This document shows, piece after piece, positions 8,569 to 17,488 of a stretch of DNA of 38,944 nt. Each line of letters opens with the position of its first letter. The stretch's first letter is position 1. A program made the position numbers and the translations under genes. The notes beneath the pieces were generated by a model. That model made no database searches, was not told the origin of the DNA, and was given only the letters and a program-made list of their open reading frames with translations. Source of the DNA: an uncultured Pelagibacteraceae bacterium (GTDB lineage: Bacteria; Pseudomonadota; Alphaproteobacteria; Pelagibacterales; Pelagibacteraceae); NCBI GenBank assembly GCA_902566705.1, contig CACFJT010000012.1:1-38944 (forward strand). Reading direction: 5' to 3'.

Positions 8569-9746
8569 TGAGAAGCATTATAAACGAAAAAAATCTAAAC
8601 AATAAAAAAATATTATTAAGACTAGATTTGAATGTCCCCTTGGAAAGAGACAAGATAATAGACACAACAAGGATTGATAAAATTCTTCCTACATTAAATT
8701 TTTTGATTAAACAAAAAGCTAAAATTATAATTTTATCTCATGTTGGAAGACCAAAAGGTAAAATTGTTAAAGAGCTCTCCCTAAAACCAATTTGTGAAGA
8801 ATTACAAAATAAATTAAAAAAAAAAGTAAAACTTATTAAAGAAAATATTAAAGAAATAAAAAGTAAAAATTTCTTCAGTAACTATAATGAAGATATTTTT
8901 GTTTTAGAAAATATTAGATTTTATTCAGAAGAAGAACAAAATGACAATAAGTTTGCAGAATATCTATCGAGTCTTGGAGATATATATGTCAATGATGCTT
9001 TTTCTTGTTCGCATAGAGCTCATGCCTCAATTAGTGAAATTCCAAAATTCTTACCCTCTTTTTCTGGGTTGCAGCTTGACTTAGAAGTCAATGCACTTAA
9101 TAAGATAACTTCTGAAATTACCAGACCGATTACTTGTATTATTGGTGGGTCTAAAATTTCAACTAAGATTAATGTTATTAAAAATTTAATTCCTAAATTT
9201 GATAATATTATAATTGTTGGGGGTATGGCTAATAATTTCATAGAATATTTTGGAAATAGTGTTGGCAAATCTATTAAAGAAAAAAATTGCGAAAAAATAG
9301 TAGAAGAAATTATCTCTCTTTCAAAAAAAGAAAAATGTAAAATAATTTACCCAGAAGATGTGATTGTATCTAAAGATTTAAATGGTTCTCCTCAAAAGAA
9401 AGAATTGAGTAAAATATTATCTGATGAAATGATATTAGATATAGGTCCAAAAACTATAGAAAAAATAACAAATATTATTGATGATAGTAAAACTATACTT
9501 TGGAATGGACCCGCAGGATATTTTGAAAATCCAAACTTTGCTTATGCAAGTATTCAAATAGCAAAAAAAATAATTGAAAATAATAAAGCAAACAAAATTT
9601 TTTCAGTTGCTGGTGGTGGAGACACAGTTTCTTTATTAAATAATTTAAAAGCTGTTAATGAGTTTAATTTTGTTTCAACTGCAGGTGGAGCTTTTTTGGA
9701 ATATCTTGAAGGTAAAAACCTTCCTGGTATAACCGCATTAAATTAA
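8568..9746 (+). CDS. pgk: Phosphoglycerate kinase
   Basis: The 392-residue enzyme is of standard length. Motifs in order: LRLDLNVPLERDKIIDTTRI (substrate-binding Asp and Arg), SHVGRPKGK, ENIRFYSEEEQND, VNDAFSCSHRAHAS, GGSKISTKINVI, LWNGPAGYFE and the nucleotide-binding GGGDTVSLL. It transfers phosphate between 1,3-bisphosphoglycerate and ADP. Its ATG overlaps the gap stop codon and it ends one base before fba, so gap-pgk-fba is a tight operon serving glycolysis or gluconeogenesis. Lysine and isoleucine content is very high, as in all genes here. Confidence 0.97.
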   Translation: MRSIINEKNLNNKKILLRLDLNVPLERDKIIDTTRIDKILPTLNFLIKQKAKIIILSHVGRPKGKIVKELSLKPICEELQNKLKKKVKLIKENIKEIKSKNFFSNYNEDIFVLENIRFYSEEEQNDNKFAEYLSSLGDIYVNDAFSCSHRAHASISEIPKFLPSFSGLQLDLEVNALNKITSEITRPITCIIGGSKISTKINVIKNLIPKFDNIIIVGGMANNFIEYFGNSVGKSIKEKNCEKIVEEIISLSKKEKCKIIYPEDVIVSKDLNGSPQKKELSKILSDEMILDIGPKTIEKITNIIDDSKTILWNGPAGYFENPNFAYASIQIAKKIIENNKANKIFSVAGGGDTVSLLNNLKAVNEFNFVSTAGGAFLEYLEGKNLPGITALN

Positions 9747-9747
9747 A

Positions 9748-10758
9748 ATGTCTGAATTAAATAAAATTGCACTTAAAATAATTTCCAACGGTAAAGGCAT
9801 ACTTGCGGCTGATGAAAGCAATGGAACTATGACAAAAAGACTTGAAGCAGTAAATGTCAAATCAACTCCAGAAAATAGGCTTTCTTTTAGAGAAATTCTT
9901 TTTTCATCTGATGGAATGAAGGATTGCATAGGTGGAGTTATTCTTTACGATGAAACCATAAATCAAATTTCGAGCACAGGAAAATCAATACCTGATTTAA
10001 TATCTATTTCAGGTACAGTCCCTGGAATTAAAGTAGATACTGGAGCAAAAGATTTAGCAAATTCCCCTGAAGAAAAAATTACTGAAGGATTAGATGGCCT
10101 CAGAGATAGATTAAAAAAATATTATGATCTTGGGGCAAGATTTACAAAATGGAGAGGCGTCTATTCTATTAGTGAAAAATATCCAAGCGATCTAGCAATT
10201 AGTAGTAATGCTCATGCACTTGCTAGGTACTCTGCGTTAGTTCAAGAAAGTGGAATGGTTCCAATAGTAGAGCCAGAGGTATTGATGGATGGAAACCATT
10301 CTGCAGAAGTTTGTTATAATAAAACTTCAGAAGTAATTAAAAAATGTTTTGAGGAACTAATTTTGCACAAAGTTGATTTATCGGGAATTATTTTAAAACC
10401 GAATATGATATTGGCAGGAAACCAATCAAAAGATAAAATTTCAAATAAAGAGGTTTCTATAAAAACCCTAGATTGTCTTAAAAATTCAGTTCCAAATGAG
10501 GTTCCTGGGATAGCTTTTTTATCTGGAGGGCAATCTGAAATTGAAGCTACAGAAAATTTAAATTTAATAAATCAAAACAACAATACCAATTTTATAATGA
10601 CCTATTCATATGGAAGAGCTCTTCAACAAAGTGCTTTAAAAGTTTGGTCTAATGATATTAAAAATGTAGAGGCAGCTCAAACTACTTTTAATCATAGGGC
10701 TAAAATGTGTACTTTGGCTGCTCAAGGAAAATGGTCTAGTGAGCTTGAAAATAAATAA
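9748..10758 (+). CDS. fba: Fructose-bisphosphate aldolase, class I
   Basis: The 336-residue class I (Schiff-base) aldolase starts with GKGILAADESNGTMTKRLE and carries ARFTKWRGVYSI, the EPEVLMDG segment and GIILKPNMIL, whose Lys in LKPN is the expected Schiff-base residue. The C-terminal half has GIAFLSGGQSE and the phosphate-binding SYGRALQ. It joins glyceraldehyde-3-P and dihydroxyacetone-P to fructose-1,6-bisphosphate. A class I enzyme needs no metal cofactor, unlike the class II enzymes common in bacteria. It lies one base after pgk and overlaps thiE by 20 bases. Confidence 0.96.
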   Translation: MSELNKIALKIISNGKGILAADESNGTMTKRLEAVNVKSTPENRLSFREILFSSDGMKDCIGGVILYDETINQISSTGKSIPDLISISGTVPGIKVDTGAKDLANSPEEKITEGLDGLRDRLKKYYDLGARFTKWRGVYSISEKYPSDLAISSNAHALARYSALVQESGMVPIVEPEVLMDGNHSAEVCYNKTSEVIKKCFEELILHKVDLSGIILKPNMILAGNQSKDKISNKEVSIKTLDCLKNSVPNEVPGIAFLSGGQSEIEATENLNLINQNNNTNFIMTYSYGRALQQSALKVWSNDIKNVEAAQTTFNHRAKMCTLAAQGKWSSELENK

Positions 10759-11359
10759 AAAAAAATTTATTTATCTTATTTCTCCAAATAAAATTTCTAA
10801 TTCTTTCTATAAAAATCTAAAATTAGTTTTAAAAACTGGAAAGGTAGGTTTTTTTCAACTTAGACTTAAAAATTATTCTCTTAAAAAGAAAATTATAATT
10901 GGAAAAAAAATTAAGAAAATTTGTAAAAAAAATAAAGTAAAATTTATAATTAACGATGATCCTTTACTTGCTTTGAAATTAAATGCTGATGGTTGCCATC
11001 TAGGTCAAAAAGATATGAATATTAATAAAGCAAAAAAAATACTTGGTAAAAAACTTATAGGAATTACTTGTCATAATTCCATGAATTTAGCAAAAAAAGC
11101 AATTAAAGCTAAAGCTGATTACATTGCCTTTGGTGCTTTTAATCAATCTAAAACTAAAAAAACTAAGTATGTAGCCTCTGTAAAAATTTTAAATAAAGTT
11201 AAAAAATTTACAAAAACTCCATTAGTGGCTATTGGCGGAATTAATGCTGTTAATTATAAAAATCTATTATTGAATAATGCCAATTTTTTAGCTATTTCAG
11301 GCTACATTTGGAAAAATAAAAAATACAAACCGTTACAAGCTATAGAAAGATTAAAATGA
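10739..11359 (+). CDS. thiE: Thiamine-phosphate synthase
   Basis: The 206-residue (beta-alpha)8 protein shows the ThiE pattern: FFQLRLKNY (pyrophosphate-binding QLRLK), DGCHLGQKDM, the IAFGAFNQSKTKKT segment and VAIGGI near the end. It joins HMP-pyrophosphate with the thiazole phosphate to give thiamine phosphate. The start given is GTG, overlapping the fba end by 20 bases; TTG at 10745 is an alternative two codons downstream. The protein is unusually lysine-rich. Thiamine supply is relevant here because the window encodes three ThDP-dependent enzymes. Its stop overlaps the efp start (ATGA). Confidence 0.88.
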   Translation: MSLKINKKKFIYLISPNKISNSFYKNLKLVLKTGKVGFFQLRLKNYSLKKKIIIGKKIKKICKKNKVKFIINDDPLLALKLNADGCHLGQKDMNINKAKKILGKKLIGITCHNSMNLAKKAIKAKADYIAFGAFNQSKTKKTKYVASVKILNKVKKFTKTPLVAIGGINAVNYKNLLLNNANFLAISGYIWKNKKYKPLQAIERLK

Positions 11360-11916
11360 AAATTAATGCTGGAGAAATAAGAGTAGGAATGCTCTTAGAA
11401 TATAAAAATGACTTATGGCAAGTTTTGAAAACCCAACATGTAAAGCCAGGAAAAGGTGGCGCGTTTGCTCAAGTTGAAATGAAAAGCTTAAATAAAAATA
11501 CAAAGTTAAATGAAAGATTTAGATCAAGTGAAACCGTAGAAAAAGCGTCATTAGAGGAAAAGACTTACAATTATCTGTATAGTGATGAAGCAAATTATTT
11601 TTTTATGGATCCAAAAACTTTTGAACAAATAGAAATAAAAAAAGAAACCGTAGGTGAGAAAGGTAAACTTTTAACTGAAAACTTAGAAGTTTCTGTTAGC
11701 TTTTATAATGAAAACCCACTATCAATTGAATTACCTAACCAAGTACAGTGTAAAATTGAAACTACTGATGTGGCACTTAAAGGACAAACTGTGTCCTCAT
11801 CTTACAAACCAGCAACTCTTGATAATGGTTTAAATATACAAGTGCCACCATTTATCGAGGTAGGTGACCAAATTTTAGTTGATACTAGAAATTTAGAATA
11901 CGTAAAAAAAATCTAA
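11356..11916 (+). CDS. efp: Translation elongation factor P
   Basis: The 186-residue protein has the three beta-barrel domains of EF-P at the usual length. The loop HVKPGKGGAF places Lys33 where the modified lysine of EF-P is found; C-terminal TLDNGLNIQVPPFIEVGD is also typical. EF-P relieves ribosome stalling at polyproline stretches by binding between the P and E sites. The gene overlaps the thiE stop by four bases and the next gene's start by one (TAATG). Whether Lys33 is modified cannot be seen, since no epmA or epmB gene lies in the window. Confidence 0.96.
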   Translation: MKINAGEIRVGMLLEYKNDLWQVLKTQHVKPGKGGAFAQVEMKSLNKNTKLNERFRSSETVEKASLEEKTYNYLYSDEANYFFMDPKTFEQIEIKKETVGEKGKLLTENLEVSVSFYNENPLSIELPNQVQCKIETTDVALKGQTVSSSYKPATLDNGLNIQVPPFIEVGDQILVDTRNLEYVKKI

Positions 11917-12656
11917 TGATCTCTATATCTTCAAATTTAAATATAATGATTAAGGCAGCTGAAAAAGCATCAAAGTCAGTTATTAGGGACTTTGGGGAAG
12001 TTGAAAAGTTACAAGTGTCAAAAAAAGGACCGCGTGATTTTGTAACTAAAACAGATAAAAATGTAGAAAAAATTTTAATAGAAGAACTATCTAAAATAAA
12101 AAAAAACTATTCTTTTTTATCAGAAGAAGTTGGAAAAATTGAAAATAAAGATAAGGATAATGTGTGGATTATTGATCCAATTGATGGAACAACAAATTTT
12201 TTACACGGTATTCCTCATTTTGCTATTTGTATAGCTCATGAGTTTAAAAAAGAAATAGTAAGTGGTTTGGTTTATGATCCTATTAAAGATGAAATGTTTT
12301 ATGCTGAAAAAAATAAAGGAGCATATTTGAATAATCAAAGATTAAGGGTGTCAAATAAAAACATGGTAGATGAATGTTTGTTTTCAAGTAATCACGAGGG
12401 TGTTAAATTTAGTAATCTTAACATGAGATATAGTGGATGCACAGCATTAGATCTGGCTTACGTGGCTTCAGGAAGATTAGATGGTTTTTTTCAAAATAAA
12501 ATTAACATTTGGGATATAGCTGCTGGAGTACTACTAATTAAAGAGGCAGGAGGGATAGTTAATGATTTTCAAAAATTCAATACGAATAATATAGATATAA
12601 GAGCTTCTAGCGGGGCAATTAATGATAAAATGCTTGAAAATTTAAAGAACTTTTAA
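11916..12656 (+). CDS. suhB: Inositol monophosphatase family protein (SuhB-like)
   Basis: The 246-residue Mg-dependent sugar-phosphatase-family protein has the metal site as EEVGK then WIIDPIDGTTNFLHGIPHF (the DPIDGTTN signature) and the second site in NIWDIAAGVLLIKEAGG. Family members dephosphorylate inositol-1-P, related sugar phosphates or 3'-phosphoadenosine phosphates, and E. coli SuhB also acts in rRNA antitermination. The exact substrate cannot be assigned. The ATG overlaps the efp stop by one base; a second Met at codon 11 is possible and closer to the usual family start. Placement after efp and before rpmE suggests a housekeeping role. Confidence 0.88.
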   Translation: MISISSNLNIMIKAAEKASKSVIRDFGEVEKLQVSKKGPRDFVTKTDKNVEKILIEELSKIKKNYSFLSEEVGKIENKDKDNVWIIDPIDGTTNFLHGIPHFAICIAHEFKKEIVSGLVYDPIKDEMFYAEKNKGAYLNNQRLRVSNKNMVDECLFSSNHEGVKFSNLNMRYSGCTALDLAYVASGRLDGFFQNKINIWDIAAGVLLIKEAGGIVNDFQKFNTNNIDIRASSGAINDKMLENLKNF

Positions 12657-12691
12657 TTGTGTTCTAAAATTCTTTTGCTATAAGTCTCCCT

Positions 12692-12922
12692 ATGAAAAAA
12701 GACATTCACCCTAGTTACCATACTATTAAAGTTGAAATGACAGATGGAACTCAATTTGAAACGAGATCAACTTGGGGATCAGAAGGTGATTTATTAAAAT
12801 TAGAAATTGATCCTAAATCCCATTCTGCTTGGACAGGTGGAAAACAAAAACTAATGGATAAAGGTAGGATTAGTAAGTTTAACAAAAAATTCCAAAATTT
12901 TAAATCAGAAAAGAAAAATTAA
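12692..12922 (+). CDS. rpmE: Ribosomal protein bL31
   Basis: The 76-residue large-subunit protein has the alphaproteobacterial form: [26 protein letters not shown], then the conserved HSAWTGG. The CxxC zinc residues are absent, so it is the zinc-free type. It contacts 5S rRNA and the central protuberance and bridges to the small subunit. Its stop overlaps the trcR ATG by one base. The 35-base gap upstream contains no clear hairpin. Confidence 0.95.
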   Translation: MKKDIHPSYHTIKVEMTDGTQFETRSTWGSEGDLLKLEIDPKSHSAWTGGKQKLMDKGRISKFNKKFQNFKSEKKN

Positions 12923-13503
12923 TGTCTAATGGTCCTTTAATGCCAATGGCAACTGCTGTTTGGTTAGTAGAAAATACAACGTTAACATTTAAACAAATTG
13001 CTGAATTTTGTAAATTACACGAGGTGGAGGTTCAAGGTATTGCTGATGGAGAAGTAGCTAAAGGTATAAAAGCTTACAACCCTATAATATCTGGGCAACT
13101 TTCCAGGGAGGAGATTGAATTGTCATCAAAAGATGAATCACGGTCTTTAAAAATAAAGAGTAATGACATTCAAATATCAAATAATGAGAAAAAAATTAAA
13201 AAATATATTCCTCTTTCGAAAAGACAAGATAAACCTGACTCAGCTCTGTGGTTAATTAAACAACATAATATTTTAAAAGATTCACAGATTGCTAAACTTG
13301 TAGGAATTACTAAAAACTCAGTTACATCGATTAGAAACAAGAGTTATTGGAATTACAATAATCTTATCCCTAAAGATCCTGTTGCTCTAAACTTGTTTGC
13401 TCAAAAGGATTTGATAGATGCTATAGAAAAAGCTGAGAGAAGAATTAAAAGAGAAAAAAAAGAAAAAGAAAAACAGAGTAGAGCTAATCTTACAATTGCA
13501 TGA
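12922..13503 (+). CDS. trcR: DUF1013 / TrcR-type transcriptional regulator
   Basis: The 193-residue protein matches the alphaproteobacterial DUF1013 family, named TrcR in recent annotations. Its conserved start is PLMPMATAVWLVENTTLTFKQ and its middle is DSALWLIKQHNILKDSQIAKLVG followed by a helix-turn-helix-like stretch (ITKNSVTSIRNKSYWN). Family members are cell-cycle-linked DNA- or RNA-polymerase-associated regulators. The C-terminus is a charged helix. It follows rpmE with a TAATG overlap, as in many alphaproteobacteria. The family call is firm; the function comes from relatives. Confidence 0.85.
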   Translation: MSNGPLMPMATAVWLVENTTLTFKQIAEFCKLHEVEVQGIADGEVAKGIKAYNPIISGQLSREEIELSSKDESRSLKIKSNDIQISNNEKKIKKYIPLSKRQDKPDSALWLIKQHNILKDSQIAKLVGITKNSVTSIRNKSYWNYNNLIPKDPVALNLFAQKDLIDAIEKAERRIKREKKEKEKQSRANLTIA

Positions 13504-13554
13504 TAAAGAAAATTAATAGACATAAATTTATAAAAGTGATAGTAAATCAACTTT

Positions 13555-13761
13555 TTGGAGGTAGTTATTAAAATCGAGGTTAAAGATAATAATATTGAAC
13601 AAGCTTTGAGAGTTTTAAAGAGAAAACTTCAAAGAGATGGTTTTTTTAAAGTAATTAAACTTAAAAATACTTATGAAAAACCATCTGAAAAGAAAAAAAG
13701 AATTCTTCAAGAAAACATTAAAAGAGTAAAAAAGCTAAATAAGCTAAAAAATAGAATTTAA
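13555..13761 (+). CDS. rpsU: Ribosomal protein bS21
   Basis: The 68-residue bS21 has core DNNIEQALRVLKRKLQRDG, then EKPSEKKKR and a basic C-terminal helix. bS21 sits near the anti-Shine-Dalgarno region of the 30S subunit. The longest canonical reading starts at TTG 13555, but a perfect GGAGG at 13557-13561 overlaps that codon and cannot serve it. An ATT at 13567, five bases after GGAGG, would give a protein starting (M)KIEVKDNN, close to the usual family N-terminus. I keep the TTG coordinate as the outer limit and regard ATT 13567 as the more likely start. It is followed by initiator tRNA. Confidence 0.88.
   Translation: MEVVIKIEVKDNNIEQALRVLKRKLQRDGFFKVIKLKNTYEKPSEKKKRILQENIKRVKKLNKLKNRI
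13557..13561 (+). promoter_or_regulatory. Strong Shine-Dalgarno site inside the 5' end of rpsU
   Basis: A complete GGAGG lies here, five bases before an in-frame ATT at 13567. It is stronger than most start signals in this window, where genes usually rely on overlaps or weak sites. Its position argues against the TTG at 13555 as the true start. Confidence 0.55.
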
Positions 13762-13766
13762 AACAA

Positions 13767-13843
<77 letters not shown>

Positions 13844-13860
13844 ATAAAAAGTAAGAAGTT

Positions 13861-14559
13861 CTAAATTTTAAACTTTGATTTTCTGCTATCAATTAAAAAA
13901 GCTTTAACTGTTTCCGTTGTTAATCGATTAAATGATTTTCCAAATTTTTCAATTTTTTCAATAATAGCAGGTGGTATTGTTATTATATGACAACCTAATT
14001 GTTTTGCTTGAGTAAAATTATAAGGCTCTCTAACACTGGCCCACAAAATTTCAACATTTTTAAATTTTTTTGCCATTTTTATACTTTTTTTAATTTCAGG
14101 CAAAGGGTCTTTACCTGTATCCCCAGCTCTACCTGCAAATATAGAAATTATGACTTTAGTTTTATTATTTATTTGTCTCAAAATTTTCTCTGTTTGTTTG
14201 GCTGAATAAACCGCAGTTATGTTTAATTTTATATTTTGAGAATTTAATTCTTTAATTACTCTTCCTGTAAATTTGCTTTTAGAATTTACAACAGGAACTT
14301 TTACATAAACGTTTCTACCCCATGTATTTATTTTCTTACCCTGATCAATCATGCTTTTAAAATCATCTGCAAATACTTCTAGTGATATTGGTTTATTTTT
14401 GCATACTTTAAGTAACTGTTTGGAGTATGAGCTATAATCTTTTGCACCAGCTTTTCTCATTAAGCTAGGATTGGTAGTAAAACCTTTAACAATTTTTTTT
14501 TTATTGAATTTTTTGATTGAACTTAGGTCTGCAATATCACAAAAAATTTTTGTATTCAT
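13861..14559 (-). CDS. tal: Transaldolase (fructose-6-phosphate aldolase-like small type)
   Basis: The 232-residue small-type transaldolase has FCDIADLSSI, KGFTTNPSLMRKAG, EVFADD, VYVKVPVV with the Schiff-base Lys, LNITAVYSAKQT and IFAGRAGDTG. Members of this subfamily either transfer dihydroxyacetone units between sedoheptulose-7-P and glyceraldehyde-3-P or act as fructose-6-P aldolases. The C-terminal 15 or so residues are basic. It converges on the tRNA and lies six bases after pntB. With tkt it completes the non-oxidative pentose-phosphate interconversions in this window. Confidence 0.88.
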   Translation of the reverse strand: MNTKIFCDIADLSSIKKFNKKKIVKGFTTNPSLMRKAGAKDYSSYSKQLLKVCKNKPISLEVFADDFKSMIDQGKKINTWGRNVYVKVPVVNSKSKFTGRVIKELNSQNIKLNITAVYSAKQTEKILRQINNKTKVIISIFAGRAGDTGKDPLPEIKKSIKMAKKFKNVEILWASVREPYNFTQAKQLGCHIITIPPAIIEKIEKFGKSFNRLTTETVKAFLIDSRKSKFKI

Positions 14560-14565
14560 TTTTTA

Positions 14566-15963
14566 CTATAGATTTTTTGTGATATCTTCTGTCATTTTTT
14601 TAGCATCAGCAAACAACATTAGTGTGTTTTCTTTATAAAAAAGATCATTATCAATTCCAGCATAACCAGGTGACAAGCTTCTTTTGACAAATAACACAGA
14701 TTTACATTTCTCAACATCAAGGACAGGCATACCAAATATTGGGCTTTGAGGATCGGTTTTTGCCACTGGGTTAGTTACGTCATTGGCCCCAATAACAAAA
14801 GCAACATCGGCATTAGCAAAATCATTATTTATTTCTTCTAATTCAAATACTTCATCATAAGGTACGTTTGCCTCAGCTAACAAAACGTTCATGTGCCCGG
14901 GCATCCTACCCGCAACAGGGTGAATGGCATACGATACTTTGATATCATTTTTCTTGAGTGTATCTACCATTTCCCTTAAAGCATGTTGTGCTTGCGCTAC
15001 TGCCATTCCATATCCAGGAACAATTATAACTGATGAGGCATTTTTCATTAAAAAGGCTGCATCATCTGCATTACCGCTTTTGACTGGTCTTTGTTCTTTA
15101 TTGTTACTTGTTGAAGCTTCATCTGTTGCTCCAAATCCCCCAAGTATGACGTTGAAGAATGAACGGTTCATGCCTTTACACATTATATAAGATAAAATTG
15201 CACCTGATGACCCAACAAGTGCACCTGTTATAATTAAAGCTGTATTCTCCAAAGTAAATCCTATACCAGCAGCAGCCCAGCCCGAGTATGAATTTAACAT
15301 AGATATAACTACCGGCATATCTGCGCCACCAATTGGAATAATTAAAAGAAAACCAATTAGAAATGAAACAGCTAAAAGTATCCAAAATAAATTGGATGAT
15401 TGAGTTGAACACAATAAGTAAATTAAAACAATTATTGAAATTAAAATTATAGCATTTAGTGGGTGCTGACCTTTAAATGTAATTGGTGAACCTGACATAA
15501 TTCCTTGTAACTTTAAGAAGGCAATTACTGAGCCTGAAAATGTTATAGCTCCTACTGCAGCGCCTATAGACATCTCAATCAAACTTCCAAGTTTTATATC
15601 TCCTGGCTTTCCTAGATTAAAAGCTTCAGGATTTAAAAATGCAGAAATAGCCACAAAAACTGCAGCTAATCCAACTAAACTATGAAATCCAGCAACCAAT
15701 TCAGGCATGGCTGTCATAGGTATTCGATATGCTATGAATGCTCCAATTGAACCCCCAGCTAATATAAATAATAATACGAAAACAAACCCTGAGGAAAAGT
15801 TACCTGTAGATAAGAATGTAACTGTTACAGCTATTATCATTCCTAAAATTCCAAAAAAATTTCCTTGTCTTGATGTTTCAGGTGAAGACAAACCTCTTAA
15901 AGCAAGAATAAATAATACACCTGAAACGAGATAAAAGATTGCTGACAAATTTGCTGAAATCAT
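14566..15963 (-). CDS. pntB: NAD(P) transhydrogenase subunit beta
   Basis: The 465-residue membrane protein has about eight or nine hydrophobic segments over residues 1-260, then a cytoplasmic NADP(H)-binding domain with VPGYGMAVAQAQHALREM, HPVAGRMPGHMNVLLAEA, GANDVTNP and KRSLSPGYAGIDN. With the alpha parts it uses the proton gradient to reduce NADP+ with NADH, an important NADPH source. It overlaps pntAb by one base. Length and motifs match the family fully. Confidence 0.97.
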   Translation of the reverse strand: MISANLSAIFYLVSGVLFILALRGLSSPETSRQGNFFGILGMIIAVTVTFLSTGNFSSGFVFVLLFILAGGSIGAFIAYRIPMTAMPELVAGFHSLVGLAAVFVAISAFLNPEAFNLGKPGDIKLGSLIEMSIGAAVGAITFSGSVIAFLKLQGIMSGSPITFKGQHPLNAIILISIIVLIYLLCSTQSSNLFWILLAVSFLIGFLLIIPIGGADMPVVISMLNSYSGWAAAGIGFTLENTALIITGALVGSSGAILSYIMCKGMNRSFFNVILGGFGATDEASTSNNKEQRPVKSGNADDAAFLMKNASSVIIVPGYGMAVAQAQHALREMVDTLKKNDIKVSYAIHPVAGRMPGHMNVLLAEANVPYDEVFELEEINNDFANADVAFVIGANDVTNPVAKTDPQSPIFGMPVLDVEKCKSVLFVKRSLSPGYAGIDNDLFYKENTLMLFADAKKMTEDITKNL

Positions 15964-16271
15964 TATTTATCCTTTTTCTTTTTTTTGTACATTGCAAGCA
16001 TTCTTTGTGTTACAAGAAACCCTCCAAATATATTAATTGCAGCCAACGCTATAGCTAAAAAACCAAAAATACTTGAAGTATTGAAAACACTCTCTGAATT
16101 TCCTGACAAGCCAGCAATTATTGCACCTACGATAATGACTGATGAAATTGCGTTGGTAACGGACATTAATGGTGTGTGTAAAGAAGGTGTAACACTCCAT
16201 ACAACATAATATCCTACAAATATTGAAAGAATGAATATGCTTAGTCTGAATATTAAAGGGTCTATTTCCAT
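15963..16271 (-). CDS. pntAb: NAD(P) transhydrogenase subunit alpha, membrane part
   Basis: This 102-residue protein corresponds to the C-terminal membrane domain of PntA in species with split alpha subunits. It has about three hydrophobic helices, including LSIFILSIFVGYYVVWSVTP at the start and GFLAIALAAINIFGGFLVTQRML near the end, then a run of lysines. It forms part of the proton channel with PntB. It lies three bases after pntAa and overlaps pntB by one base. The three-gene split arrangement is usual in alphaproteobacteria. Confidence 0.95.
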   Translation of the reverse strand: MEIDPLIFRLSIFILSIFVGYYVVWSVTPSLHTPLMSVTNAISSVIIVGAIIAGLSGNSESVFNTSSIFGFLAIALAAINIFGGFLVTQRMLAMYKKKKKDK

Positions 16272-16274
16272 AAT

Positions 16275-17363
16275 TTATTTTATTAATGTCTTTTCTATAA
16301 TTTCATCTTCTAAATTAATATTTAGTTTTTTATCCTCTTTGTCGATTAAATTATCAATAAAATTAAAGACATTTTTAGCAAACAAGTTTGAGGCAGAAAC
16401 AGGTAGCTTATTTAAAATATTACTTTCACCCAATATTTTTATTCCATTTTTTTCAATAATTTTATCAACTTCTGTAAATGCGCTATTCCCTCCTTGAATT
16501 GCTGCTAGATCGTAAATTACAGATCCTGCTTGCATTTTTTCAATCATTTTTTCTTTAATTATAACTGGAGCTTTCTTTCCTGGTATCAGAGCTGTACAAA
16601 TTACTATGTCAATTTTTTTTAGAGTTTCAGATAGAAGCTCTTCTTGCTTATGTTTAAAATCATCTGATGCTTCTTTCGCATAGCCACCTTCGGTTTCTAA
16701 ATTTTCAGAGCCCTCTATAGTTAAAAATTTACCACCTAAACTTTCAACTTGTTCCTTAGATGCCATTCTTACATCAGTAGCAAAAACAATTGCTCCCATC
16801 CTCTTTGCTGTAGCAATTGCCTGTAACCCAGCAACACCTGCACCAACAACCAAAACTTTTGCGGCCGGGACTGTTCCTGCTGCTGTCATCATCATTGGTA
16901 TAGCTTTCTCAAAATTTGCAAATGACTCAATTACTGCTTTGTAGCCAGCTAGATTTGCTTGGGAGGATAGTATATCCATTGATTGTGCCCTAGTAATTCT
17001 TGGAAGTAATTCTAGTGAAAAAAGATTAATTTTTTTTTTTGCCAGATTTTGTAACTGCTCCTTATTTTTGTAAGGATTTAAAACTCCAATTAGTGTCTGG
17101 TTTTCTCTAAAATTTGAAGTTTTTTCTTCAGACAACATTCCAATTTGAACAATTATGTCTGAAGAATTTAAAATTTCTGACTCATTTTTTGATATTTTAA
17201 CACCCATATCTTTAAACTGCTCATCTTTTATCCCAAGATGAGATCCATAATTTTCAACTAAACAAACATCAAGTCCAAGAGAAATATATTTCTTAACTAA
17301 CTCGGGCGTAACAGCTATTCTTTTTTCAATACTCTGATTTTCTAAGATAGAGCCAATTCTCAT
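16275..17363 (-). CDS. pntAa: NAD(P) transhydrogenase subunit alpha, NAD-binding part
   Basis: The 362-residue soluble domain of the alanine-dehydrogenase/PntA family opens with the substrate-side motif EKRIAVTPELVKKY. It continues with SQANLAGYKAV, the Rossmann segment VLVVGAGVAGLQAIATAKRMGA ending in ATDVR, and IPGKKAPVIIKEKMIEKM. It binds NAD(H) and exchanges hydride with the NADP(H) domain of PntB. The C-terminal 20 residues are charged and end near the split point with PntAb. The small aa3-oxidase subunit gene lies nine bases upstream. Confidence 0.96.
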   Translation of the reverse strand: MRIGSILENQSIEKRIAVTPELVKKYISLGLDVCLVENYGSHLGIKDEQFKDMGVKISKNESEILNSSDIIVQIGMLSEEKTSNFRENQTLIGVLNPYKNKEQLQNLAKKKINLFSLELLPRITRAQSMDILSSQANLAGYKAVIESFANFEKAIPMMMTAAGTVPAAKVLVVGAGVAGLQAIATAKRMGAIVFATDVRMASKEQVESLGGKFLTIEGSENLETEGGYAKEASDDFKHKQEELLSETLKKIDIVICTALIPGKKAPVIIKEKMIEKMQAGSVIYDLAAIQGGNSAFTEVDKIIEKNGIKILGESNILNKLPVSASNLFAKNVFNFIDNLIDKEDKKLNINLEDEIIEKTLIK

Positions 17364-17372
17364 TTTAAAACC

Positions 17373-17483
17373 TTACAATAAGAATATTGCCATTAATACT
17401 AAAACACATACAACAGCGACAGTTCCCCACAGAACAAACTTTGTAAAATTATTCCATGTATTTTTATGGTTCTCGTTATCCAT
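17373..17483 (-). CDS. Small aa3-type cytochrome c oxidase subunit IV-like protein
   Basis: This 36-residue ORF begins MDNENHKNTWNNFTKFVLWG and then forms one membrane helix to the C-terminus. Such a polar start with a W..F pattern before a single helix fits the bacterial aa3-type oxidase subunit IV family (COX4_pro_2). A gene of this family is often found just upstream of pntAa in alphaproteobacteria, which is the main support here. It lies between rpmJ (5 bases away) and pntAa (9 bases) on the same strand. The catalytic oxidase subunits are not in the window. Confidence 0.72.
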   Translation of the reverse strand: MDNENHKNTWNNFTKFVLWGTVAVVCVLVLMAIFLL

Positions 17484-17488
17484 AAAAA

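Noticed and set aside
10690-10760. Thiamine (TPP) riboswitch upstream of thiE
   Set aside because: thiE overlaps the fba coding end and no TPP riboswitch core is visible there.
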